Shown piece after piece: positions 16,431-24,491 of a stretch of 57,197 nt of DNA. The first letter of the stretch is position 1. Each line of letters starts with the position of its first letter. Origin of the DNA: Crocinitomicaceae bacterium (lineage in GTDB: Bacteria; Bacteroidota; Bacteroidia; Flavobacteriales_D; Crocinitomicaceae); assembly GCA_029238665.1 (NCBI GenBank), contig JAQWFQ010000006.1:1-57197 (forward strand), read 5' to 3'. The notes below the pieces were generated by a model. That model searched no databases. It was not told the origin of the DNA and was given only the letters and a program-made list of their open reading frames with translations. Made by a program: the position numbers and the translations under genes.

Positions 16431-17063
16431 TTATAGTGTGGTAAACAAATCGTCGAGTGGTTTTCGTACTTTTTTCTGGTGTTGTGTTTGATCTTCTATG
16501 TGTCGGTACCCCATAGGTACAACTAACGATGCTGTTAAGTTTTGATTGTGTAAGTCTAGCAGTGTGTCGTAGGCTTCTGTGTTAAAGCCTTCCATTGGTG
16601 TTGCGTCTATTTTTAGTGTTGCGCAGGTTTGCATTAGCTGTCCTAAAGCAATATATGCTTGGTTTTTATTCCACTGTAACTTTTGATCCTCTCCCATCTC
16701 ATTAACGGTACGCTTCATAAAATCAGCATATCCTTTTGTCGTATCTGGAGTAATGTTTCGTGTTGCCCCCACATTAGCAATGTATTCATCAACATGCGTG
16801 TCATTAATATTCCGGTAAGAACAAATAATTATAAGGTGCGATGCATCTACAATTTGAGATTGATTGTAAGCACTTGAATGAAGCTTTTCACGTAGCCCGG
16901 TAGATGTTACTATAATAAATTTAAGTGGTTGTAATCCATAGGAACTTGGAACTAAACGTAGAGATTCTTTAATCGTGTCAAAATCTGCAGGGCTTATTTT
17001 TTTTAAAGGATCAAATTTTTTTGTTGCGTACCTCCAGTTGAGGTCTTTGATTATAGTGTGCAT
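16431..17063 (-). CDS. NAD(P)H-dependent nitroreductase (NfsB-like)
   Basis: Flavin reductase of 210 residues. It begins IIKDLNWRYATKKFDP, the usual FMN phosphate-binding region, and has the PSSYGLQPLKFIIV motif, an ALGQLMQTCATLKIDATPMEGF stretch and a C-terminal KKVRKPLDDLF. All match FMN-dependent oxygen-insensitive nitroreductases of the NfsB/YfkO type. The natural substrate in such organisms is usually unknown (quinones, nitro compounds). Convergent with the SGNH gene, 15 bases apart, and not obviously linked to the kelch operon. Confidence 0.9.
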   Translation of the reverse strand: MHTIIKDLNWRYATKKFDPLKKISPADFDTIKESLRLVPSSYGLQPLKFIIVTSTGLREKLHSSAYNQSQIVDASHLIIICSYRNINDTHVDEYIANVGATRNITPDTTKGYADFMKRTVNEMGEDQKLQWNKNQAYIALGQLMQTCATLKIDATPMEGFNTEAYDTLLDLHNQNLTASLVVPMGYRHIEDQTQHQKKVRKPLDDLFTTL

Positions 17064-17099
17064 TAAGTCAATTGTTTTTATAACAACAAGGAGTGTTTG

Positions 17100-17516
17100 T
17101 TAAATCACTTTTAAACTGTCTAATATTTTTCGATTAACTGTAGGAGGGAAGTTTCCTTTTTCGACTTGTTGTAAAATATATTCTGCTGTAATGATAGCTT
17201 TTTCTTTTGTTTCAAACCCTTTAATTCCAGGAATAGAAGGGATGTGCTTTTGATTAATTAACATCGTCTCATCGTTATAAATCTGATATCCATAACCTTG
17301 ATCAGGGTCATTATCAATAATGGTGTAGGAGTACTGACTTGAATTGATCTGAATTTCTTTTGTAATCGAATCCAATAATTCAGAAGTATTTCCTTTGTAA
17401 TTTTCAATAGGAGCTTGACGCCCACCTAGTTTAGACTCTACTACGCCCTCTTGTTTTGATGTTTCATTGCAAGAAGCTAGAAGTAGGCTAAAGCTAATAA
17501 TTAACAGTTGTTTCAT
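17100..17516 (-). CDS. DUF4907 lipoprotein
   Basis: Small lipoprotein of 138 residues with signal MKQLLIISFSLLLASC (lipobox LLASC, Cys16). The C-terminal half fits DUF4907: YGYQIYNDETMLINQKHIPS, GFETKEKAIITAEYIL and the final PPTVNRKILDSLKV. Function unknown. It is the last gene of the kelch operon, only three bases behind the stop of the last kelch gene, so it is almost certainly co-transcribed and may act with those proteins, for example as a membrane-side partner. That role is inference. Confidence 0.75.
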   Translation of the reverse strand: MKQLLIISFSLLLASCNETSKQEGVVESKLGGRQAPIENYKGNTSELLDSITKEIQINSSQYSYTIIDNDPDQGYGYQIYNDETMLINQKHIPSIPGIKGFETKEKAIITAEYILQQVEKGNFPPTVNRKILDSLKVI

Positions 17517-17519
17517 AAA

Positions 17520-18722
17520 CTACAAGAGTACTATTTTTGAATGGTAAACGGCTCCCAATTCAGTATGATTACACGTTACAATGTAATTTCCTGAAATGGC
17601 ATTTGAATTGAAAACATCAAACCCTTTGGATGTTTTATTGATTGAAAAAGCATTCGTTACATCTTGCCCAGTTAAGGAGTGTATTATTATATCTAAATCT
17701 GTAGTAACAATGTCAATTTTAAAATTACCATTAGAAGGGTTTGGGTAAAGATTAACTTCGGAATTGGAGTAATAATCGTCTAAACTTGCAACTTTTCGAT
17801 AGCTGTACATATCATCATTGAAAACACCGTTGTATCCAGAGCCAACAAATGCCGCTCCTTGTAATACAAATGCAATTGCGCCAGACCTACCAGGTCCAGG
17901 ATAATTTGCTCTTTGAGTCCATGTGTCAGAGAAGTAATTGTACTCCCATAAGTCATTTTTAAAATCAGCATTAATGTCTTCACCCATACAAATGAACCCT
18001 TGTGGAAATATACCCCATCCTGCAGCACCTTTTCGGTGCGTACCCGGAAAATTTGCCTTTTGAATCCACTGGTCTGTCTCTGGCTGATATTGCCAGAAAT
18101 CATTTCGCAGTACGCCATCATCTCCTGTACCAACATAGCCCTGTCCTCCCATTGTGAAGCCAACAGCTTCTTTTCGAGCACTTCCTCCAAAGTCGTTTAT
18201 TTGAGTCCAGGTATTTGTTGCTTGACTGTACTTGTACATGTCTTTTGCATAACCATTGTTGTCATAACCAGTACCAACATAGGCTATTGTATCAATAACA
18301 AAAGCTACAGCTTGCCTACGGGCACTTCCTCCAAAATCAGCTTTTTGAGACCAAACATTTGTTGTTGGATCAAACTCCCATAAATCGTTAAAAAATGGAT
18401 TTGTTTGACCTTGGCCTAAACAGACATAACCTTTGTTGTTAATAGCAAACGCTGAAGCTGAGCCTCGATTTAAACCTTGACCAGTATCTCCACCCATTGA
18501 AGGCTCATCGTCCCAATCATCTTGGAGAAATGTATAGGAGTATACTTTACGACGAAATCCTGAAGGATCTAATCCACAAATTGCGTAGCCTTCACCTTCC
18601 ACAACAAAACTTGATGCTACAGTTCTTGGTGCGCCATTAATTGAGTCAGCAACATTCCAAGTGTCTTGCCCCCATGAGTAAAGGCCTAAAATGCTTAGTG
18701 TGATAAGTAATGAGTATTTCAT
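17520..18722 (-). CDS. Kelch-repeat T9SS cargo protein (copy 4 of 4)
   Basis: 400 residues from the ATG at 18722 (MKYSLLITLSILGLYSWGQ signal peptide); an upstream in-frame extension to 18773 would overlap the preceding gene and destroy the signal. The mature part is a six-bladed-type kelch propeller: units of about 48 residues with a GYVGTG-like turn, NDLWEYDP/NDFWQYQP and WTQKANFPG-R motifs. The C-terminus holds a T9SS type A domain (VNLYPNPSNGNFKI). One base separates it from the preceding copy. Expected to be displayed at the surface; ligand unknown. Confidence 0.88.
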   Translation of the reverse strand: MKYSLLITLSILGLYSWGQDTWNVADSINGAPRTVASSFVVEGEGYAICGLDPSGFRRKVYSYTFLQDDWDDEPSMGGDTGQGLNRGSASAFAINNKGYVCLGQGQTNPFFNDLWEFDPTTNVWSQKADFGGSARRQAVAFVIDTIAYVGTGYDNNGYAKDMYKYSQATNTWTQINDFGGSARKEAVGFTMGGQGYVGTGDDGVLRNDFWQYQPETDQWIQKANFPGTHRKGAAGWGIFPQGFICMGEDINADFKNDLWEYNYFSDTWTQRANYPGPGRSGAIAFVLQGAAFVGSGYNGVFNDDMYSYRKVASLDDYYSNSEVNLYPNPSNGNFKIDIVTTDLDIIIHSLTGQDVTNAFSINKTSKGFDVFNSNAISGNYIVTCNHTELGAVYHSKIVLL

Positions 18723-18723
18723 A

Positions 18724-19938
18724 TTATTGAATGATAAGTTTTTGTGGTGCAGTACTGTTTTTCTCTTTATCAAAACCTGTAAGAAAATAAACCCCAGACG
18801 GTAGTCTATCTATATCAAGGACTGGTGTAAATGCTTCTTGAAGAACTTTTTCTCCTGTAGAAGAAATGAGTTCAATTGTTTCAATTGTTGCTGATTTTGA
18901 TGTCAGGTGTATTTTATTTGTAGCTGGATTCGGATAAACAGAGAGCTTATCTTCTAATTCTTCAATTCCAAGAATAGCCGATGGGTTGTACTCATGTACG
19001 CTAGCTTTCTTCCCAGAATACCCTTTTCCTGTACCAACATAAGCGCGGCCATTAGCTGTAAATGCAAAAGCACCTTTTCTTGGCGTTCCACCATATGTAG
19101 CTCTACTTGACCAATGATCTGTAAATGGGTTGTATTCCCATAAATCATCTAACAGTCCACCATTTGCACCTACACAGACAAAACCACGCTGTCCTAGAGT
19201 AAATGTGGATGCTGCAGAACGTGAACTTGCAGGAAAGTCATTTTTTTGAGTCCATTGGCCTGTGCCAGTATTGAACTCCCAAATATCTTTACGATACGCA
19301 TCCTGGTCAGTGCCTAGTCCAACGTAAGCTTTATGATTGATTACGAAACTACTTAGTTGATAGCGTACACCTCCAGGAAATCCAGGTAGTTGAGTCCATT
19401 GATCAATTGCAGGTTTGTACTCCCATAATTGATTGATGTAGTCATTTGGGCCAAGTTTCCCACAGCAAACATATCCTTTAGAACCCGAAACAAATGCCGT
19501 AGCAAAGTACACCCCAAAACCAAAGCCTCCTGGGTAATTTGCTTTTTGAGTCCAGGCGTTTAAGGCAGGATCGTATTCCCAGAAATCATTCAATGTTGTT
19601 GATCCAGACATCGATGCTTCTGCCATATCCATTCCAGTTCCAACATACCCTTTGTTATTAATAGCAAAACCTACTGCATTTCGTCTAACAGAAGCAGGTA
19701 GATCTGCAACTTGAGCCCAGGTATCTAATGTTGGGTCATATTGCCAAAAATCATTGTGAACTATTTCAGCTGTATCAACCCCAGTGCCTACATACCCAAT
19801 GTCATTTATAGAGAATGCTACTGCTCGCGATCGCTTTAGTCCTGAAAAGTCAGATTTTTTTGTCCACGTATTACTTGTTTGAGCATTAGCTAAGCTACAT
19901 ATACTCAGTATGAGAAGTGTATAGATATAATGTTTCAT
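18724..19938 (-). CDS. Kelch-repeat T9SS cargo protein (copy 3 of 4)
   Basis: 404 residues from the ATG at 19938 (MKHYIYTLLILSICSLANAQ signal); an open frame reaching 19995 lies within the preceding gene and was not used. Six kelch units follow, with motifs such as GYVGTGVDTAE, NDFWQYDPTLDTWAQVADLP and RNAVGFAI. Blades two and three carry insertions relative to copy 4. The T9SS domain starts at LSVYPNPATNKI and ends KLIIQ. The stop codon is one base from the next start. Likely co-translated and co-exported with its paralogues. Confidence 0.88.
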   Translation of the reverse strand: MKHYIYTLLILSICSLANAQTSNTWTKKSDFSGLKRSRAVAFSINDIGYVGTGVDTAEIVHNDFWQYDPTLDTWAQVADLPASVRRNAVGFAINNKGYVGTGMDMAEASMSGSTTLNDFWEYDPALNAWTQKANYPGGFGFGVYFATAFVSGSKGYVCCGKLGPNDYINQLWEYKPAIDQWTQLPGFPGGVRYQLSSFVINHKAYVGLGTDQDAYRKDIWEFNTGTGQWTQKNDFPASSRSAASTFTLGQRGFVCVGANGGLLDDLWEYNPFTDHWSSRATYGGTPRKGAFAFTANGRAYVGTGKGYSGKKASVHEYNPSAILGIEELEDKLSVYPNPATNKIHLTSKSATIETIELISSTGEKVLQEAFTPVLDIDRLPSGVYFLTGFDKEKNSTAPQKLIIQ

Positions 19939-19939
19939 T

Positions 19940-21100
19940 CTATTGGAAAATAAATTTGTTCTTATAAACGACTTGACCTTTTGAGATAACAGCATAGTAG
20001 TAGACTCCTGCTATTAATCTTCCTCTATGAATACGAACTTCATTTGTTGAAGTAGATTCTCTCTTAATTACTTTACCATCGGTATTGTATACGACAATGT
20101 CAAATTCATTTAGGTTTTCAGACTTAAACGAGATGTATTCAACTGCAGGGTTAGGGTAACATTTGAATTTATTTTGATCAAACATTTCTTCCAAACCTAA
20201 CAGTGCGTCAAACTCCCAGAAGTCATTGAAGTTAGTACCGTTAGTACCTGTGCCTATATAAGCCCTGTTTCCAATGGTGAATCCTGAAGAAAATCTCCTA
20301 CTTGTGCCATAAAATTCTGTTCGTGCTGTCCATGTATTCGTTGCAGGGTTAAATTCCCATGTTTCTGAATTTACATTACCAAGATTACCTCCATAACCAC
20401 CAATAATATACCCTTTGTTATTTTGATGAAATCCAACAGCGCCTGCAGTGGTAAATCCGGGGAAACTTGCTCTTGATGTCCATAAGTCCAGTGTTGGTTT
20501 GTATTCCCAAAACCCACTATTGGTTTTCACATAGCCTTTGCCATCAATGGTAAAAGTTGACGGCCAAATACTGATGTAAAATGGGGCTGAATTTTTTTCT
20601 AACCAACTGTCAGTTTGAGAATCATATTCATAAACATCATTTCCATCTATATAATATCCTTTTGTTCCAATACTGAACCCTGCTGTATTATCGACAAAGG
20701 TAGGCGTGTTTTCAACCTGAGTCCATGTGTTTGTTATTGGGTCATACCGATAAAAATTTCTATTTGATGCGAGCTGCCCTCCGCCAACAAATCCATATTG
20801 TTCCATTCCGAAAGAGAGAACGCCATAATTACCGTTCCCATTGTTTCCAATATAGTCTGCTTTTTGTGTCCATGAATTTGTACTCGGATCATATTGCCAC
20901 CAATCAGCCAGAACATAATTTACACCTGTTCCATTGTAGTGCCCTAGTCCTATATATCCTTTGTTTCCAATTGAAATTCCCATTCCACGGTGCCTTCCGA
21001 TAGACCCGAAATCAGCGCGTTGAATCCAAGATGCAGATGCAGATGCAGTATCAAGTGTTATCAGTGATAAGGCTAATAGTATTGTCTGTATTAGTTTCAT
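19940..21100 (-). CDS. Kelch-repeat T9SS cargo protein (copy 2 of 4)
   Basis: 386 residues: signal peptide (MKLIQTILLALSLITLDTASASA), kelch units (GYIGLGHYNGTGVNYV, WWQYDPSTNSWTQKADY, GFSIGTKGYYIDG) and a T9SS domain from FKCYPNPAVEYI to the end. The first blade is closest to the first blade of copy 1 (both have GLGHYNG and a DWW-YDPSTN motif), which suggests these two arose by the most recent duplication. Its ATG overlaps the stop of copy 1 as ATGA (21097-21100), a sign of translational coupling. Confidence 0.88.
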   Translation of the reverse strand: MKLIQTILLALSLITLDTASASASWIQRADFGSIGRHRGMGISIGNKGYIGLGHYNGTGVNYVLADWWQYDPSTNSWTQKADYIGNNGNGNYGVLSFGMEQYGFVGGGQLASNRNFYRYDPITNTWTQVENTPTFVDNTAGFSIGTKGYYIDGNDVYEYDSQTDSWLEKNSAPFYISIWPSTFTIDGKGYVKTNSGFWEYKPTLDLWTSRASFPGFTTAGAVGFHQNNKGYIIGGYGGNLGNVNSETWEFNPATNTWTARTEFYGTSRRFSSGFTIGNRAYIGTGTNGTNFNDFWEFDALLGLEEMFDQNKFKCYPNPAVEYISFKSENLNEFDIVVYNTDGKVIKRESTSTNEVRIHRGRLIAGVYYYAVISKGQVVYKNKFIFQ

Positions 21101-22317
21101 TTTGTGATGATTAGTTTTGTAGTCTTCATACTTAAGTCTTTATACTTTAAGCGACAGTAATAGGTTCCTGAAGGTAGGTCGATTGTTTCTAATGTTAATT
21201 TGCTTTCTTCTAAACGGACATTTCGTACAACCTTTCCAACGGAATTAATTAATTCCAATGTTGTATTTTTCAATTCAAAATTATCGTTTAAATTAAGGTC
21301 AAACGTAACGAATTCTGATGCAGGGTTTGGATATGTTTTTATCGTTGATTGTTCTAGTTTTTGTTCTAGCGTAGAAAGGTATGAGTCGTAAACCCACCAA
21401 TCACAGAAGTTTACACCATTTGTACCTAGGCCAGCATATATATAGCCGTTTAATACAATTGAAGTAAGGTACCTCCTGGGTATTCCTTGAAAATCATCGA
21501 CCTGAATCCAGTTGTTTGCTGTTGGGTCATATTCCCACATGTCGCTATAGTTTGTTCCAGAGAATGTTTCTAAACCTGTGAGTATATATCCCTTACCTCC
21601 CAGTTCAAAACCACTAGATTCTTGCCTCATTAAAGGGCCAGCTGCTGCTTTTTGAGTCCATGAGTCAAGGCTTGGATTGTACTGCCAAAAATCGTTAGAA
21701 GAACCTGATGATAAGTTTCCTGTACCAACGTAACCGAACCCTCCAATACTGAAACCTACAGCAGCTGTACGGCTACTTCCTCCAAAAAAGGCTACCTGTG
21801 TCCATACATCAAGTGTAGGGCTGTATTTATAAAATGAACTGGTACGACCAAAGTTTGTTTCTCCAGTGCCTACATAAGCATTTCCGTCAATAACAAAAGA
21901 GACAGCACCCCTTCGTCCTGTTCCAATAAATGAGGCAATGGAGCTCCATGAATTTGTTACAGGATTGTATTTAAAAAAGTCTTGAACTAAAATACTTCCA
22001 TTAGCTGAAGTTCTACCAGTTCCAACGTAACCAAGTTCATCAATGGTAAATCCAACAGCATCGTAACATGCTCCGCCTAAATAATCTGCTTTTTGTGTCC
22101 AAGCATTTGTAGAAGGGTCATATTCCCACCAATCATTGAATAGGACATTTACTCCAGCACCATTATAGTGACCTAAACCAACGTATGCTTTGGTTGTTAT
22201 TGCAATACCAACTGTTCTGTGACGAGCAGTTCCTTCAAAATCTGATTTTTGAACCCAGCCAAAAGCAAATGAAAGGTTGCTTAGTAATACCGATGTGAGA
22301 ACTAAGAATAACTTCAT
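21097..22317 (-). CDS. Kelch-repeat T9SS cargo protein (copy 1 of 4)
   Basis: 406 residues with signal peptide MKLFLVLTSVLLSNLSFAFG, six kelch units (GLGHYNGAGVNVL, DWWEYDPSTNAWTQKADYLG, GFGYVGTGNLSSG, DMWEYDPTANNWIQVDDF) and a T9SS domain starting IKTYPNPASEFV. The start codon shares one base with the stop of the GEVED gene (TAATG), and its own stop overlaps the next ATG. Surface-displayed propellers of this kind often bind glycans or proteins; the ligand here is unknown. Confidence 0.88.
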   Translation of the reverse strand: MKLFLVLTSVLLSNLSFAFGWVQKSDFEGTARHRTVGIAITTKAYVGLGHYNGAGVNVLFNDWWEYDPSTNAWTQKADYLGGACYDAVGFTIDELGYVGTGRTSANGSILVQDFFKYNPVTNSWSSIASFIGTGRRGAVSFVIDGNAYVGTGETNFGRTSSFYKYSPTLDVWTQVAFFGGSSRTAAVGFSIGGFGYVGTGNLSSGSSNDFWQYNPSLDSWTQKAAAGPLMRQESSGFELGGKGYILTGLETFSGTNYSDMWEYDPTANNWIQVDDFQGIPRRYLTSIVLNGYIYAGLGTNGVNFCDWWVYDSYLSTLEQKLEQSTIKTYPNPASEFVTFDLNLNDNFELKNTTLELINSVGKVVRNVRLEESKLTLETIDLPSGTYYCRLKYKDLSMKTTKLIITK

Positions 22318-23453
22318 TATTTAACAACTAATTTTTGAATAGATACGTGATTGTTAGAGGTGAGTTCAATGAAATAAAATCCGGATAAAAACGTACTGAC
22401 ATCTATCGATTGATCTAATTTAATATGCTGAGATGTAATCAATTTTCCTTGTGCATCACGTATATTAATAAGTCCTGTGTAATTGGTGATTTGAATGCTG
22501 TTTTTTGCTGGGTTAGGAACAATACTAAATTGTGCATTGTTTAGTTCGTTAACGCCTAAAAATTCAGGGTTTATAGAAATGTCGTAAGGCCCCATGCTAA
22601 ATAACCAGCCATCAACGATAACATAGACAGAGTCATGACCTGAAGTATTGACTGTCAGCTTTGATTCAACACCACAGTCAGGATTATCATCATTTACACA
22701 TAAAACATTTCCATCGGTATCAAACACAGATAAGAAGGTGTCAAAACTAGAACCACATAAAGAGATGTTTAATGCAGCTGTTGATGGGTCCGGTAAAATT
22801 AAATAATAGACATCTGGAGAAGCATAAACGGGGTTTTGATTGCTGTAGCAAATTGAATTGTCATGCGTTTCAGAGAAGGGCAAAGAACTTACAATTCGAG
22901 GGTCTGATATGTCATCACCAATGTAACCAGAACAGTCAACACCATTCTGTATGTAAACACTAAAGTCAGTCATTGAACCCCAGGTGAAATTGCCACAAGG
23001 GTCTATGGGTAAACTTACATTTTCGGCTTGCACAACGCGCATTCTTGACTGTCCAGATGTAGCTCCACTAGGAACAAGGAAGTTAAATTGGCTTAATGAC
23101 GTTGGAGGTGTTCCTGACCAAGTTCCAATTGTTTCAGTATTATCAAAATTTCCATCAAGATTGAAGTCTATCCACGCTTGACCGTTTCCACTATAATTCC
23201 CTCCACAAGTCCCAAACTGGATATCAGCTGTGTATAGGGATCCTGCATCTAAAAAAGCGGTTTGGGAAAGAAACTCTTCAATACCTGTTGTTGCTGGACA
23301 CCCTGTGTATGAAATTGAACCAGTAACTCCAATTAAAGAAAGTGATTCGATATTGGAATCGGCTGTAGATGAAGGTCCGCCAGACATGCAGTATTGTGAT
23401 TGACTGTGAAATGTGAAACTGACTAATGCAGTTAAGAGTATTATTTTTTTCAT
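22317..23453 (-). CDS. Secreted GEVED/PPC-domain protein with T9SS sorting domain
   Basis: 378 residues, first gene of the kelch operon. Signal peptide (MKKIILLTALVSFTFHSQS), then a GEVED domain at about 20-170 (YCMSGGPSS..., GNGQAWIDFNLDGNFDNTE, SRMRVVQAEN), a bacterial pre-peptidase C-terminal-like (PPC) domain at about 185-295 (YYLILPDPSTAALNISLCGS, FDTFLSVFDTDG), and a T9SS type A domain from FSIVPNPAKNSI. GEVED and PPC domains are common accessory modules of secreted Bacteroidota proteins. No catalytic domain is present, so a structural or binding role is likely. The start codon follows a 196-base intergenic region with palindromes. Confidence 0.87.
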   Translation of the reverse strand: MKKIILLTALVSFTFHSQSQYCMSGGPSSTADSNIESLSLIGVTGSISYTGCPATTGIEEFLSQTAFLDAGSLYTADIQFGTCGGNYSGNGQAWIDFNLDGNFDNTETIGTWSGTPPTSLSQFNFLVPSGATSGQSRMRVVQAENVSLPIDPCGNFTWGSMTDFSVYIQNGVDCSGYIGDDISDPRIVSSLPFSETHDNSICYSNQNPVYASPDVYYLILPDPSTAALNISLCGSSFDTFLSVFDTDGNVLCVNDDNPDCGVESKLTVNTSGHDSVYVIVDGWLFSMGPYDISINPEFLGVNELNNAQFSIVPNPAKNSIQITNYTGLINIRDAQGKLITSQHIKLDQSIDVSTFLSGFYFIELTSNNHVSIQKLVVK

Positions 23454-23489
23454 TTTAATAAGTCTTTTGATGAAAATCAGGTTAACAAT

Positions 23490-23529
23490 ATAATTAAAAT
23501 TATTTGTAGGTCATCTATATATATATAGA
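23490..23529. promoter_or_regulatory. Paired AT-rich palindromes upstream of the kelch operon
   Basis: ATAATT-AA-AATTAT at 23490-23503 and the 16-base perfect palindrome TCTATATATATATAGA at 23514-23529 lie between the divergent GEVED gene and the small CxxC gene. They could be operators for the kelch operon or simply low-complexity AT sequence. No TAnnTTTG promoter could be placed with confidence in this interval. Confidence 0.35.
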
Positions 23530-23649
23530 CGAATAATAGCGTTGAGGGGTTGCTTAGAACTATGTTTATTTCGTAGTTAATAACTTTTTTGGTTTTTCTT
23601 AAATGAATGGTAATTAGATGTAAATTTATAAGGAATAAAAAGAACAACC

Positions 23650-23820
23650 ATGACCACAGAAAACACACTACAAGAAGAGATTAATAAATTAAGAAGCCAA
23701 CTTACAGGGGATATGTTTACGGATATGAACATCAAAGACGAGATCCATAACCTAGAGATGAAGTTGAAAGGCGTTAAGCCAATGGACAGTCATTTTGACT
23801 GTATCGGGTGTGGCTCTTAA
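23650..23820 (+). CDS. Small conserved-looking protein with C-terminal Cys-x2-Cys motif (56 aa)
   Basis: An open frame of 56 residues starting MTTENTLQEEINKLRSQL and ending DSHFDCIGCGS. The first 40 residues are charged and helical (probable coiled coil, with KDEIHNLEMKLKG); the tail PMDSHFDCIGCGS carries two cysteines that could bind a metal or form a disulfide. Amino-acid composition, the clean start and the stop just ahead of a convergent gene all look like real coding sequence. It falls below common gene-finding length cut-offs. I cannot name the family. Confidence 0.7.
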   Translation: MTTENTLQEEINKLRSQLTGDMFTDMNIKDEIHNLEMKLKGVKPMDSHFDCIGCGS

Positions 23821-23837
23821 TTTTGAAGTGATTTTTT

Positions 23838-24491
23838 TTACTGCATAAACGCATGCATCAAAATGTTTGCGCCCATTTTTAGTGCTTGAATTCGCTTGTT
23901 TTCGGAGTCGTTATGGACTTCTCTATTCTCCCAACCATCACTTAGATCAGTTTCGTATGTGTACAAACATACCAATCTACCATCAATAATAATCCCAAAT
24001 GCTTGAGGGCGTTTGCCATCGTGCTCATGGATTTTTGGTAGGCCATTGAAATCGTATTTTTGATGAAAGAGTTCGTGATTGAAAGGAAGTTCTACGAGCT
24101 CATTACTCGGAAATACTTTTTTTAATTCTACACGGATAAATTCATTCATGCCATAATTGTCATCGATGTGAAGAAATCCACCACCCAGCAAGTAGGTTCT
24201 TAAGTTTGTTGATTCACTTGAAGAAAAGACAACGTTTCCGTGCCCAGTCATGTGAATAAAAGGATATTGAAATAAGTCAGAGCTACCAACTTCTACATAA
24301 GGAACTTCTTTGTTTATGGTTGTCCCTAAGTTTTCGTTGCAAAATGAAATGAGGTTGGGTAGCGCAGTTGGGTTCGCGTAATAATCACCACCACCACTGT
24401 ATTTTAAAACTGCCAATTGGTAACCTTGCCCCAAGGATATTAATTGTACAAAGAGTGTTAAACAGGCGGTATGTATAAGTTTTTTGATCAT
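23838..24491 (-). CDS. DUF4159 exported protein
   Basis: 217 residues from the ATG at 24491, which overlaps the rsmE stop as ATGA; an upstream in-frame ATG at 24518 lies deep in rsmE and would bury the signal peptide (MIKKLIHTACLTLFVQLISLG). The DUF4159 fold is indicated by LKYSGGGDYYANP, FIHMTGHGNV, LLGGGFLHIDDNYG and the YETDLSDGWEN segment. DUF4159 resembles class-I glutamine amidotransferase-like or ThuA-like domains; its activity is unknown. It is the last gene of the pepT-holA-rsmE group. Confidence 0.82.
   Translation of the reverse strand: MIKKLIHTACLTLFVQLISLGQGYQLAVLKYSGGGDYYANPTALPNLISFCNENLGTTINKEVPYVEVGSSDLFQYPFIHMTGHGNVVFSSSESTNLRTYLLGGGFLHIDDNYGMNEFIRVELKKVFPSNELVELPFNHELFHQKYDFNGLPKIHEHDGKRPQAFGIIIDGRLVCLYTYETDLSDGWENREVHNDSENKRIQALKMGANILMHAFMQ

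Noticed and set aside
17780-18190. 136-residue minus-strand frame within kelch copy 4
   Set aside because: Second frame of a repetitive gene; it lacks a start context and a domain, while the main frame is a full kelch protein.
18723-18773. Upstream extension of kelch copy 4
   Set aside because: It overlaps the preceding kelch gene and adds basic residues ahead of a normal signal peptide; start at 18722 used. The same applies to 19939-19995 for copy 3.
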